Below, in pieces: positions 20,408 through 28,127 of a stretch of 64,000 nucleotides of DNA; position 1 is the stretch's first letter; every line of letters starts with the position of its first letter. Made by a program: the position numbers and the translations under genes. Below the pieces are notes generated by a model that saw only the letters and a program-made list of their open reading frames with translations, was not told where the DNA came from and made no database searches. Origin of the DNA: Alkalicoccobacillus gibsonii (GTDB lineage Bacteria; Bacillota; Bacilli; Bacillales; Bacillaceae_D); the NCBI RefSeq assembly GCF_016798245.1, contig NZ_JAEUZA010000007.1, positions 1-64,000 of the forward strand. Direction: 5' to 3'.

Positions 20408-21214
20408 TTATCTTTTTAAGAATTGCAAGATCTCATGATTTACTTTCTCTTTTTCTTCAAACACTAAGCCATGTCCACTATTTTCAAATGGAACAACTGT
20501 AGCCTCCGGAATCCCCTCTCTCATAAATGATGTGAACTCAAATGGACAGATCTCATCATGTTTCCCATGGAGGATTAACGTTGGAACATGTACACTTGCT
20601 AAATCAACTCGTCCATCCTCATCTCGTAATGCAACAGCAGAATGAATGGTTGCATGAGGAGACGCTGTTAGTCCTAGGTTTAAGAACCAATCTGAGAAGG
20701 CATCTGGCATATCCTGGTGAAAGAACATCCCACCAAAGTCTTTAAGCATCCCCGGTCGGTCAGACTTGAGATTTGCGATAATGTCATCTACTCCAGACTG
20801 TTCAAGGCCATGCGGATACTCGTCACGCTGAGTGAATAGTGGCGCAGCTGCTCCGAGCAAGACCAGCTTCTGGACCCGATTTTCTGTAAAATTCGCTAAG
20901 TAACGAATGGCAATCGGACCACCCATGGAGAAGCCAACGAGGACAACGTCTTGTAAGTCTAGTTCTCTCACAACTTTATCAACGTCTGCTGCCATCGTGT
21001 CATAATCATAGCCATTCCATGGTGCGTCGGATTTCCCGTAACCGCGCAAATCCATTCCAAGAAAACGATAACCATGTTTCGGCAGCTCAATTTGTTGGTA
21101 CTCAAACATCTTATGGCTAACTGGCCATCCATGAAGAAATAAGATGGGTGTTCCTTCGCCCACGTCCTCTACATATACGTTTACATTTTGATCAACTTCT
21201 ATATAATGTCCCAT
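20408..21214 (-). CDS. alpha/beta-hydrolase (chloroperoxidase-like)
   Basis: A 268-residue alpha/beta-hydrolase with FLHGWPVS as the oxyanion region. The nucleophile elbow is GFSMGG (serine about 96), the acid lies in LHGKHDE and the catalytic histidine in NSGHGLV. The closest recognisable group is the non-haem chloroperoxidase/esterase family. The substrate is unknown. It has no signal peptide and is the first gene of the 12.4-kb block that separates yabP from yabO. Confidence 0.8.
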   Translation of the reverse strand: MGHYIEVDQNVNVYVEDVGEGTPILFLHGWPVSHKMFEYQQIELPKHGYRFLGMDLRGYGKSDAPWNGYDYDTMAADVDKVVRELDLQDVVLVGFSMGGPIAIRYLANFTENRVQKLVLLGAAAPLFTQRDEYPHGLEQSGVDDIIANLKSDRPGMLKDFGGMFFHQDMPDAFSDWFLNLGLTASPHATIHSAVALRDEDGRVDLASVHVPTLILHGKHDEICPFEFTSFMREGIPEATVVPFENSGHGLVFEEKEKVNHEILQFLKR

Positions 21215-21301
21215 GTTAGACCATCTCCTGTTATTTGAATCTAGCTATCTTCATATGTTCCCCATTCCTACTACGGTAAACATAGCTCAAAGGAACGCGA
21301 A

Positions 21302-21336
21302 GAAACCGATGAGTACATCTTCACTCATCGGTTCTT
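21302..21336. terminator. terminator after L,D-transpeptidase
   Basis: CCGATGAGT (21306-21314) pairs with ACTCATCGG (21323-21331) and is flanked on both sides by AAGAA/TTCTT tracts. It serves the minus-strand transpeptidase gene; the T-tract is interrupted. Confidence 0.65.
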
Positions 21337-21340
21337 CTTG

Positions 21341-21679
21341 TTACGGAATGATCGAGACCGGTGTTCCTACTGACACTTGCTTCGACAGTTCCAGTACGTC
21401 CTCATTGTACATTCGAACGCAGCCATGTGATACTGACTTTCCAATCGAGGACGGATCATTTGTTCCATGGATTCCATAATGGGGCTTAGATAATCCCATC
21501 CAGAATGCTCCGAACGGTCCTCCTGGATTCGCTTGTTTATTTACAATCGTAAATTGTCCGTATGGAGTCATTGTTGCGACCTTTCCTATAGCAACAGGAT
21601 ACGTTTTAATTGCTTGGCCATTCTCATAGAGCGTTAGTTGATGTGTTGACGTTTTTACTTGTATCGATTTATTAGGCAT
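21341..21679 (-). CDS. minimal L,D-transpeptidase (YkuD domain)
   Basis: A 112-residue protein consisting only of a YkuD catalytic domain. The catalytic signature is complete: HGT (71-73) and SHGCVRM (84-90, nucleophile Cys87). The start at 21679 has GGAGG seven bases upstream; an earlier in-frame ATG at 21703 lacks one. There is no signal peptide, LysM or membrane anchor. The family crosslinks peptidoglycan; small unexported forms in Bacillus are often linked with the spore, but that is inference here. Confidence 0.85.
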   Translation of the reverse strand: MPNKSIQVKTSTHQLTLYENGQAIKTYPVAIGKVATMTPYGQFTIVNKQANPGGPFGAFWMGLSKPHYGIHGTNDPSSIGKSVSHGCVRMYNEDVLELSKQVSVGTPVSIIP

Positions 21680-21703
21680 AAGCAAACCTCCGTATGTCAT
21701 CAT

Positions 21704-22068
21704 ATGAACCTACAAAACCTGGCATGACGATCTTATTTATCAGAGCTAATTAATTTTTACTAAAAAAGCGTTTACTCTGAACGATCAACGGGTATAAGTA
21801 CTTTCATATTTAAATTGGACTTAAATCAAATCGCTTTCATTTAATTCGCAATTCAGATGATTCGGACGATATCGCATGCTTAATCTATGAATAGTATGGT
21901 TCCCTCCCACTTAACACGCTAAAAAGCAACATAATTCGCTAATATGCTCTCATAGTGCTTTTGTCATCCCATTTAAGTTTTGTTACGCTAAATAAGTGCA
22001 AATCGTAGGAAAATTAACTAAGTGAGAATGTTTTTAACAAAATTACCATATATGAAGGGATTGGTTTT
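21704..22068 (+). promoter_or_regulatory. intergenic region upstream of ehuB
   Basis: About 365 A/T-rich bases without a supported gene separate the divergent transpeptidase and ehuB genes. A candidate plus-strand promoter is TTTACT (21771-21776), a 16-bp spacer and TATAAG (21793-21798), which would leave a leader of about 270 nt. No convincing operator or riboswitch fold was recognised. Confidence 0.35.
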
Positions 22069-22929
22069 TTGAACGTAAAAACAGGTTACATACTTTCAGG
22101 CTTACTTTCTGTCGCTATTCTTAGTGCGTGTTCCAGTGTTGGTGGTGATACCCTAGAAAATATTCAAGACAATGGAAAGGTACAGGTAGGCGTAGCGAAC
22201 GAGCGTCCTTATGGATATGAGGAAGCTGATGGTGGCGTAACGGGCGCTTCAGTGGAAGTTGCAAGAGCAGTGTTTAGTGAGTTAGGTGTCGATGAACTTG
22301 AAGGTAGCGTAGTAGAATTTGATGCTCTGATTAACGGGGTAAACTCCAGAAACTTTGATGTCGTAACTGCTGGCGTATACATAACCCCTGACCGTTGTGA
22401 GAATGCGTTGTTCTCTGAACCAGACTACCGGATTGGTGAAGGACTCGCCGTTCAACCTGGAAATCCGCATAACATAACAAGTTATCAGGATATCGCTGAC
22501 AATCCGGATCTGACAGTCACCGTCATGTCTGGAGCGATTGAGATTGAGTACCTTAGAGAAATGGGCGTTGATAATTCACAAATCGAGCAGGTTTCAAGTA
22601 TTACTGACAACATTTCCGCTCTATCGTCTGGTCGCACTGATGCCATTACGATGACTGATCTTACGTTGCGTACGGCTCTACAAGATCAAGATGATGATAA
22701 TGTTGAGATTGTTGAAGACTTTGAACAGCCGGTTATTAACGGTGAAGAAGTATATGGATATGGTGCTGCCGTCTTCCATCCAGACGATGAAGAATTTAAA
22801 GATGCTTACAACGAGAAGCTACAAGAATTAAAAGATTCTGGCAGAATCCTAGAGATCATGAAGCCATTTGGTTTCACTGAGGATAATATGGTGGACGATA
22901 TGACCACTGAGGAGCTTTGTGCAGGATAA
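22069..22929 (+). CDS. ehuB: ectoine/hydroxyectoine ABC transporter, substrate-binding lipoprotein
   Basis: A family 3 solute-binding protein of 286 residues. It starts with TTG preceded by GAAGGGA and has a lipoprotein signal with lipobox LSAC (Cys21). Segments such as RPYGYEEADGGVTGASVE, DRCENALFSEP and SYQDIADNPD, and the C-terminal EELCAG, match the EhuB type known from Sinorhizobium. It would capture ectoines outside the membrane for EhuCD/EhuA. A polar amino acid is the alternative ligand. Confidence 0.82.
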   Translation: MNVKTGYILSGLLSVAILSACSSVGGDTLENIQDNGKVQVGVANERPYGYEEADGGVTGASVEVARAVFSELGVDELEGSVVEFDALINGVNSRNFDVVTAGVYITPDRCENALFSEPDYRIGEGLAVQPGNPHNITSYQDIADNPDLTVTVMSGAIEIEYLREMGVDNSQIEQVSSITDNISALSSGRTDAITMTDLTLRTALQDQDDDNVEIVEDFEQPVINGEEVYGYGAAVFHPDDEEFKDAYNEKLQELKDSGRILEIMKPFGFTEDNMVDDMTTEELCAG

Positions 22930-22952
22930 TAAACAAAACTAAATGGATCAGG

Positions 22953-22992
22953 GGGATATCTCTAAGACGTAAACCGTACAACGAGGTATCCC
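22953..22992 (+). other. intercistronic hairpin between ehuB and ehuC
   Basis: GGGATATCTC (22953-22962) pairs with GAGGTATCCC (22983-22992) with one G-T pair; only TATTTTATTT follows. Such hairpins after the binding-protein gene usually protect or partly terminate the message, so that the binding protein is made in excess over the permeases. Confidence 0.55.
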
Positions 22993-23029
22993 TATTTTAT
23001 TTAAATGAACCGTTAGGAGTGAACAACAT

Positions 23030-23686
23030 TTGAGCGCAGTAGAGATTGTACAAGTACTTATGCGAGGATTGCCCACAACCGTTTCACTTCTGTTAACGGC
23101 AACAGCTTTGGCATTTACCGTTGCGTTTATCGCCGGTATTTCAAGAGTATCTAAGTACAAGTTTGTTCGTATTGGTACAATGATTTATGTAGAGTTCTTT
23201 CGAGGCACGTCCTTACTCATTCAATTGTTCTGGTTATTTTTTGTACTACCAGAAGCCTTCGGAATCCGTTTAGATCCGTTTGTTGCTGGGGTTATTACCT
23301 TAGGACTAAACTATGGTGCATACGGATCTGAAATTGTGAGAAGTGCGATTTTGTCTGTACCAAAGGGGCAAACCGAAGCAGGTATTGCCTTAAACATGAC
23401 AAGAACACAACAAATGTTTCGGATTATTCTTCCGCAAGCCTTTCGAACCATGATTCCTGGTTTAACGAATAATTCAATTGAGCTACTAAAGGGAACCTCT
23501 TTGGTTGCGTTAATCACCCTTCAAGATATGATGTATTGGGGACAGAACTTACGTGGCGCGGACTACAGTAGCGCTCTTCCCGTTTTTGCTATTCTTCTTG
23601 TTATGTACTTTTTGATTGCCCTCCCACTCATTCTTCTCTCTAAGTACTTTGAGAAGCGGGCATCCAGGGGGGTGGCTAGCACATGA
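23030..23686 (+). CDS. ehuC: ectoine ABC transporter, permease EhuC
   Basis: A 218-residue amino-acid-type ABC permease with about five transmembrane helices. The EAA loop that docks on the ATPase appears as TEAGIALNMTRTQQMFRIIL, followed by PQAFRTMIPG. It starts with TTG behind a GGAGT site. It overlaps ehuD by 4 bp (ATGA), so the two permease subunits are translationally coupled. Confidence 0.82.
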   Translation: MSAVEIVQVLMRGLPTTVSLLLTATALAFTVAFIAGISRVSKYKFVRIGTMIYVEFFRGTSLLIQLFWLFFVLPEAFGIRLDPFVAGVITLGLNYGAYGSEIVRSAILSVPKGQTEAGIALNMTRTQQMFRIILPQAFRTMIPGLTNNSIELLKGTSLVALITLQDMMYWGQNLRGADYSSALPVFAILLVMYFLIALPLILLSKYFEKRASRGVAST

Positions 23687-24387
23687 TTGATTGGCAGGTT
23701 GCTATAGACGCGTTTCCTGTGATTTTTCGCGCGATGTTTGTCACACTTGGAATTACGCTTGGAGCGTATTTAGTGTCCGTTGTGTTTGGTTTGGTTTTAA
23801 CCCTATTAGGCAGGTCTTCTTTTAAACCTCTTGCCTGGTGTGTATATGGCTTTGTACAATTCGTAAGAAGTACTCCGCCGCTCGTGCAACTGTTTTTTGT
23901 CTATTACGCGTGGCCACAAATCCCGGTAGTTGGTGTTTCAATGAGTGCTGTTACAGCAGGTATTGCGACTCTTGGAATTCACTACGCTACATATTTATCA
24001 GAAATTTATCGTTCAGGTATTAACGCGGTTCCAAAAGGGCAGTGGGAAGCGAGCCGGGCGCTCAATTTCAGTCGTCCTAAGACATGGATAAAGGTTATCC
24101 TGCCACAGGCGATTCCTCCGGTCATTCCGATGATGGGGAACTATTTGATTGTCTTATTTAAAGAAACGCCGCTTCTCATGGCGATTTCCGTTTATGAAAT
24201 GCTCGCAGCAGCTCGTGAGCTTGGCGCCTCAAACTTTCAATATACAGAGGTGTATACGATTGTAGGTTTGTTATTCCTTCTTCTTAGCTATCCATCCTCA
24301 CTATTAGTTGGCTATGCTGAAAAACGTATGAATAATCGAATTCAAAGAAAAGCCAAAAAAGTTGAAAAGGAGCAGGCATCCGCATGA
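23683..24387 (+). CDS. ehuD: ectoine ABC transporter, permease EhuD
   Basis: The second permease, 234 residues, of the same His/Glu/Gln family as EhuC. It has five or so hydrophobic segments, an EAA loop (WEASRALNFSRPKTWIKVIL) and a basic C-terminus. It overlaps both ehuC and ehuA by 4 bp. The heterodimer EhuC-EhuD would form the membrane channel. Confidence 0.82.
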   Translation: MIDWQVAIDAFPVIFRAMFVTLGITLGAYLVSVVFGLVLTLLGRSSFKPLAWCVYGFVQFVRSTPPLVQLFFVYYAWPQIPVVGVSMSAVTAGIATLGIHYATYLSEIYRSGINAVPKGQWEASRALNFSRPKTWIKVILPQAIPPVIPMMGNYLIVLFKETPLLMAISVYEMLAAARELGASNFQYTEVYTIVGLLFLLLSYPSSLLVGYAEKRMNNRIQRKAKKVEKEQASA

Positions 24388-25160
24388 CACAACCTATTGT
24401 ACAATTTAAAGGACTCGGTAAATCCTTTGATGAATTAGAAGTGATGAAAGATTTCACCCTGGATGTTGATCCAGGTGAAATTGTATCCATTATCGGTCCA
24501 AGTGGTTCCGGTAAAACAACCATTATTCGAATGCTAATGACGCTTGAGAAACCGACTGCTGGCGACATTATCGTAGAAGGCGAAAACTTGTGGAAGATGC
24601 AGTCAAAAGGAAAAATGGTCGATGCGGACGAAAAGCATTTACGAAAGGTTCGCTCCAACGTTGGAATGGTGTTTCAGCATTTTAACCTTTTTCCTCACAT
24701 GACGATCTTGCGCAACTGTACGGAGGCACCGATCCACGTACTTGGTTTATCTAAAAAAGAAGCCGAAACACGAGCGACCCAAATGCTTGAAAAGGTTGGA
24801 CTCGGTGACAAGGTAGACAATTACCCGATTCAGCTTTCTGGCGGTCAGCAGCAGCGTGTGGCGATTGCCCGTGCACTTGTTATGCAGCCTAAGATTATGC
24901 TGTTTGATGAACCAACATCTGCGCTGGATCCAGAGCTTGTTGGAGAAGTACTTGAGGTCATCAAAGACCTTGCGCAGCAAGGGGATATGTCTATGATTCT
25001 AGTCACACATGAGATGGACTTTGCATGGCAGGTCTCAGATCGTATCGTGTTCATCGCAGACGGCAAGCTCGTTGAACACGGAAAGCCAAGTGATGTGCTC
25101 GACAACCCTAAGAGCGAGCGTCTTAAAAACTTCCTTGAGCGTTTCCGCACTCAGGTGTAA
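24384..25160 (+). CDS. ehuA: ectoine ABC transporter, ATPase EhuA
   Basis: The 258-residue ATP-binding subunit that drives uptake. Walker A GPSGSGKT is at 38-45, the Q-loop lies in MVFQHFNLFPHM, the signature is LSGGQQQRVAIARAL, Walker B is IMLFDEPTSALD, and the switch histidine is in VTHEMDF. Sequence alone cannot separate this from other polar amino acid ATPases; the call follows from ehuB. A strong terminator ends the operon. No ectoine-degradation genes are adjacent, so osmoprotectant uptake is the more likely role. Confidence 0.85.
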   Translation: MTQPIVQFKGLGKSFDELEVMKDFTLDVDPGEIVSIIGPSGSGKTTIIRMLMTLEKPTAGDIIVEGENLWKMQSKGKMVDADEKHLRKVRSNVGMVFQHFNLFPHMTILRNCTEAPIHVLGLSKKEAETRATQMLEKVGLGDKVDNYPIQLSGGQQQRVAIARALVMQPKIMLFDEPTSALDPELVGEVLEVIKDLAQQGDMSMILVTHEMDFAWQVSDRIVFIADGKLVEHGKPSDVLDNPKSERLKNFLERFRTQV

Positions 25161-25176
25161 GTCTATCGTTGAACAC

Positions 25177-25216
25177 AAAAATGGCGAATCCTACCTGCAG
25201 TGGGGTTCGCCATTTT
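25177..25216. terminator. bidirectional terminator, ehuA / DedA-like gene
   Basis: AAAATGGCGAA (25177-25187) pairs perfectly with TTCGCCATTTT (25206-25216), with A- and T-tracts serving both converging genes. Confidence 0.9.
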
Positions 25217-25217
25217 G

Positions 25218-25814
25218 TTATCCATTTTCCTTTTGTATGCCCGCCTCTTGGGAGCGATTCTTTTGCAGTTTGCGCTTCATATAAATACCGATAAAAAGAA
25301 GCACAGCAATTCCTAAGAAGATATAGGTTAAATACGAATCAATTAAGTTCTCTGCTGCTCTACCGTAAAAGTAAAATAAAAAGCCGACTGCATAAAACTT
25401 AACGGCTCGGCCAAGCGCTGCATACCCAATCAGCTTCCATATGGAGAACTTCATGGCCCCCGCCATAATTGTAAATACTTTAAAAGGAATTGGTGTAAAT
25501 GCTCCTATTAAAATCGCAGCTTCTCCGTTCTTTGTGAAAAGGGTTTGTGCCTTCTCTAACGCATTTTTCTTAAGTAAGCGTTGGAGTATGGAATCCCCGA
25601 GAAAGTGCCCAATAAAGTACCCAACAGGGGTACCAAGTAAGCATGCGACATATCCAACAGTTGCAAGCCAAATCGCATCTGCTGGGTTCAATAAACTAAG
25701 GGAGACTTGAAGGAAAAATGCCGGGATCGGAAAGATAATCGCATCTGCAAAGGAATGAATAAATAATCCCCAGGCGCCAAAATCCCTCAAAAAATCAATG
25801 ACTGCTTCAAACAA
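25218..25814 (-). CDS. DedA/YqaA-family (VTT domain) membrane protein
   Basis: A 198-residue integral membrane protein with the SNARE-associated (VTT) fold: about five hydrophobic segments, a re-entrant region around FPIPAFFLQVSLSLL, and the family segment FTPIPFKVFTIMAGAM near residues 106-121. DedA-superfamily members act in lipid-carrier translocation or membrane homeostasis; which applies here is unknown. The C-terminus is hydrophilic. Confidence 0.8.
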   Translation of the reverse strand: MFEAVIDFLRDFGAWGLFIHSFADAIIFPIPAFFLQVSLSLLNPADAIWLATVGYVACLLGTPVGYFIGHFLGDSILQRLLKKNALEKAQTLFTKNGEAAILIGAFTPIPFKVFTIMAGAMKFSIWKLIGYAALGRAVKFYAVGFLFYFYGRAAENLIDSYLTYIFLGIAVLLFIGIYMKRKLQKNRSQEAGIQKENG

Positions 25815-25937
25815 CCCTTCTCCCCCCTCTCTTTTTCTAACTAGCTATGTAAGTTTATTATGGCATAGAAACTCGTATGAATATATATCTAAAATGGTTA
25901 AGAGAATATGAATACTGACATTTTTTTCTTCCTATTC

Positions 25938-25966
25938 TTGCTTGTGGAATCTTGTTTTGATATGAT
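25938..25966 (+). promoter_or_regulatory. promoter of the DUF1540 mini-gene
   Basis: TTGCTT (25938-25943), a 17-bp spacer and TATGAT (25961-25966) give a convincing sigma-A promoter about 110 bp upstream of the 50-codon gene. Confidence 0.7.
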
Positions 25967-25972
25967 ACCTCA

Positions 25973-26030
25973 GACCAGTTTTATCAACTGGTCCCACAAA
26001 AAAAGCCATTTAGATAAGGGCTTGGTTCTA
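25973..26030 (+). promoter_or_regulatory. structured 5' leader of the DUF1540 mini-gene
   Basis: Just downstream of the promoter GACCAGTT (25973-25980) pairs perfectly with AACTGGTC (25986-25993) around a five-base loop. A run of A residues follows, then a second weaker hairpin (AAGCC with GGCTT). The untranslated leader is about 100 nt before the GGAGG site, long for a 50-codon gene. Regulation by RNA structure is an inference. Confidence 0.45.
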
Positions 26031-26078
26031 AAGTTGTTTCTTTCCTGGTGGCCAATTGTTCAAACAGGAGGGAATACG

Positions 26079-26231
26079 ATGGCACAACAGATCCTATGTG
26101 AAGTCTCAAGCTGCGTGCATTGGGCTGGAGAAAATCATTGTGGTGCAACGGAGATTTACGTGGTGAATCACGATAAGTCGAAGGCAACAGAATCCGCAGA
26201 AACGGATTGTAAGACCTTTGAGGTGCGATAG
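26079..26231 (+). CDS. DUF1540-type cysteine mini-protein
   Basis: A 50-residue protein with four cysteines (positions 7, 12, 21, 44), the pattern of DUF1540 domains. The start is set by GGAGG seven bases before the ATG. The four cysteines suggest a small metal-binding or redox module. Function is unknown. It has its own promoter, a structured leader and a bidirectional terminator, so it is a separate transcription unit facing the flavin reductase gene. Confidence 0.82.
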   Translation: MAQQILCEVSSCVHWAGENHCGATEIYVVNHDKSKATESAETDCKTFEVR

Positions 26232-26240
26232 CCCGAAGGC

Positions 26241-26277
26241 AAAAGAAGAGACGCGCGTGCTGCACGTCTCTTCTTTT
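26241..26277. terminator. bidirectional terminator, DUF1540 / reductase
   Basis: AAAAGAAGAGACG (26241-26253) pairs perfectly with CGTCTCTTCTTTT (26265-26277), serving both converging genes. Confidence 0.92.
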
Positions 26278-26278
26278 C

Positions 26279-27346
26279 TTATTCTGCTCCAGCAGTAACG
26301 AGCTGGTCTTTTTTAAGGATCTCTTCATTCTTTTCCTTAAATCGTTCATTATGCGAGGAAACATAGGCCTGTGCCGTTGCATCGGGCTCAATAAACACCT
26401 TCGCCTGATTAATGGCTTTTGCTCCATCCACATACGCTCCTGCAATCAGTCGTAGCTTCCCATCATTACTGACTAAATCACCAGCTGCAAAGACTCCAGG
26501 AACGCTCGTTTCCATCTTTTCATTAACCGCTAAAATGCCTTCATTTGTTTCAAACTGAAGCGGACTCTCTAAAAGAAAATCCAGATCCATCTTATATCCG
26601 TGGTTTACAATGACTGCATCTACTGGATATTCGGTGCATTCCTCTGATTCTAAGTGTTTTAACGTGATGCGCTCAATTGCCGTGCCCGCTGCATCCCCGT
26701 GTAGCTCCTCCAAACAATAAGGCGTAAAGACTTCAACAGAAGAAGACCTCATTTGGTTTACGTTGCTTTCATGACCACCAAATTCATCTCTGCGATGAAC
26801 GACTTTTACACTTGCAGCAAGGGGCTCAAGAGCATTGGCCCAATCAACAGCTGAGTTCCCCCCGCCTGAAATGACTACATGCTTCCCTTTAAACGTATCA
26901 AGCTGCTGCACCGTGTAGTGCAGGTTGGTCACCTCATAGCGGTCAGCACCTTCAATCTCAAGCTTAGCTGTTTTAAAAATGCCATGTCCCACAGCCAATA
27001 CAATGCTTTTTGAATAATGCGTTTCACCCGATGATCCTTTCAGTAGAAAGACTCCGTCTGCACGTCTGGTGAGCGTTTGAATTTGTTCATTCAAACAAAC
27101 AGTGGGCTCGAAAGTTCGAGCTTGTTGGTTTAAATTTTCTAGGACCTGCTGACCTGGAGTGGGAGGAAGCCCTCCAATATCCCAGATAATTTTCTCTGGA
27201 TAAAGCAAGATCTTACCACCCAGCTGTGGTTGATACTCAACAATTTTCGTTTTCATATCGCGCATTCCACTATAAAACGCACTGTATAAACCAGCGGGTC
27301 CACCGCCTATAATGGTCACATCAAATACCTCTTCGTGATTCGCCAC
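26279..27346 (-). CDS. ferredoxin/flavodoxin--NADP+ reductase, YcgT/YumC type
   Basis: A 355-residue thioredoxin-reductase-like flavoprotein. The FAD motif GGGPAGLYSAFYSG is near residue 14, the NADPH motif GGGNSAVDWANAL near residue 160, and the second FAD motif GDLVSNDGK near residue 292. There is no CXXC redox pair, which separates it from thioredoxin reductase and points to ferredoxin-NADP reductase. The C-terminus is charged. A Fur-like box overlaps the promoter, so it may supply electrons for iron release or flavodoxin under iron limitation. Confidence 0.88.
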   Translation of the reverse strand: MANHEEVFDVTIIGGGPAGLYSAFYSGMRDMKTKIVEYQPQLGGKILLYPEKIIWDIGGLPPTPGQQVLENLNQQARTFEPTVCLNEQIQTLTRRADGVFLLKGSSGETHYSKSIVLAVGHGIFKTAKLEIEGADRYEVTNLHYTVQQLDTFKGKHVVISGGGNSAVDWANALEPLAASVKVVHRRDEFGGHESNVNQMRSSSVEVFTPYCLEELHGDAAGTAIERITLKHLESEECTEYPVDAVIVNHGYKMDLDFLLESPLQFETNEGILAVNEKMETSVPGVFAAGDLVSNDGKLRLIAGAYVDGAKAINQAKVFIEPDATAQAYVSSHNERFKEKNEEILKKDQLVTAGAE

Positions 27347-27402
27347 AACGATCCCTCCAATTGGTGCATTGATCCTTTATTTGCCGATCTTTTCATTAAT
27401 AT

Positions 27403-27423
27403 TGATTCTCATTCTTAATTATA
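27403..27423 (-). promoter_or_regulatory. Fur-like box and -10 element upstream of the reductase
   Basis: On the minus strand a -10 TATAAT (27418-27423) is directly followed by TAAGAATGAGAATCA (27403-27417). This matches the 7-1-7 Fur consensus TGATAATNATTATCA at ten of fourteen fixed positions. The placement fits iron-dependent repression; the -35 is weak. Confidence 0.6.
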
Positions 27424-27452
27424 ACAAGGATTTTCTCAATTGCATAGGAAAA

Positions 27453-27476
27453 AAGCAGTAGCTACCGCTACTGCTT
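27453..27476 (-). terminator. terminator overlapping the end of the 69-aa gene
   Basis: AAGCAGTAGC pairs with GCTACTGCTT around a four-base loop; on the minus strand it is followed by TTTTTTCC. The stop codon TAG of the small membrane protein lies within the stem. Confidence 0.85.
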
Positions 27477-27677
27477 CTCACATGTTACTGGTGACCAAAA
27501 CCCTTCTTTTTGGACAACAACTCCGTTCCCTTCGTCAAAACGGTCAAAGCATTCATTAATAATACTCATATTTTCCTGATGATTCCGACTAATTTGCACA
27601 AGTAATAGAATGGTTCCAATGATTATAATGCTTCCGCCCACGATAAGAATGGTCCAATTCCTGTTCTTTGTCTTCAT
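27468..27677 (-). CDS. small single-pass membrane protein, unrecognised
   Basis: A 69-residue protein with a short basic start, one transmembrane helix (about 9-27), and a C-terminal part facing out that has two cysteines (Cys43 and Cys66) and ends SPVTCEKQ. The ribosome site AGGAGGG precedes the ATG by five to six bases, and the terminator overlaps the stop, so the gene is real. I do not recognise the family. The two cysteines on the outer side could form a disulfide. Confidence 0.65.
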   Translation of the reverse strand: MKTKNRNWTILIVGGSIIIIGTILLLVQISRNHQENMSIINECFDRFDEGNGVVVQKEGFWSPVTCEKQ

Positions 27678-27747
27678 CGATTCCCTCCTACATCGTCTTA
27701 GAGCTATTCTATCATGTTATGAAACAACGTTCGGATACATGAAAAAA

Positions 27748-27774
27748 ATCAAGCACACAAACAGTGTGCTTGAT
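27748..27774 (-). terminator. terminator after the 55-aa gene
   Basis: ATCAAGCACAC pairs perfectly with GTGTGCTTGAT around AAACA; on the minus strand TTTTTTT follows. A second hairpin (GGCGGAGT/ACTCCGTC) lies nearer the stop codon at about 27852-27873. Confidence 0.88.
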
Positions 27775-27879
27775 GGCGCCTAGAGCGAAAATGATTAGAT
27801 ACCAACCTTACGTGAGGAGTGTATCAGCCTCGTTAATAAGAGTGGTATGTAGGACGGAGTAATTACTCCGCCCTGAAAA

Positions 27880-28047
27880 CTAATCAAGTACGTGCATCTC
27901 TGTTTCCTCGAGAACTTGTTCTAGATGTGTAATCTCCTCCTCAAGTGCTGCTGAAAAGCGACTATGTTCATTCGTCGCCTTACCCTTTAGCGTTTTGAGG
28001 AATTCTAGCTCTCGATGAAACAGTTCTCGCTCTAAGCGATGTAACAT
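27880..28047 (-). CDS. small charged helical protein, unrecognised
   Basis: A 55-residue soluble protein beginning MLHRLERELFHREL. The start at 28047 is fixed by GAGGAGG six bases upstream (an in-frame GTG at 28062 is part of that site). Leucines and charged residues repeat with a helical spacing over most of the length, so it is probably an amphipathic helix or short coiled coil. It has its own terminator. No family or function is recognised. Confidence 0.62.
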   Translation of the reverse strand: MLHRLERELFHRELEFLKTLKGKATNEHSRFSAALEEEITHLEQVLEETEMHVLD

Positions 28048-28127
28048 AGATATCCTCCTCACTTTTGGTTAGGTTGATACCTATGCTTTATGTTTACCCT
28101 TTTTAAGGACTTCGCAATCGTGTGGAT

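Noticed and set aside
21704-22068. Riboswitch upstream of ehuB
   Set aside because: The region is A/T-rich and shows no recognisable aptamer core or terminator hairpin.
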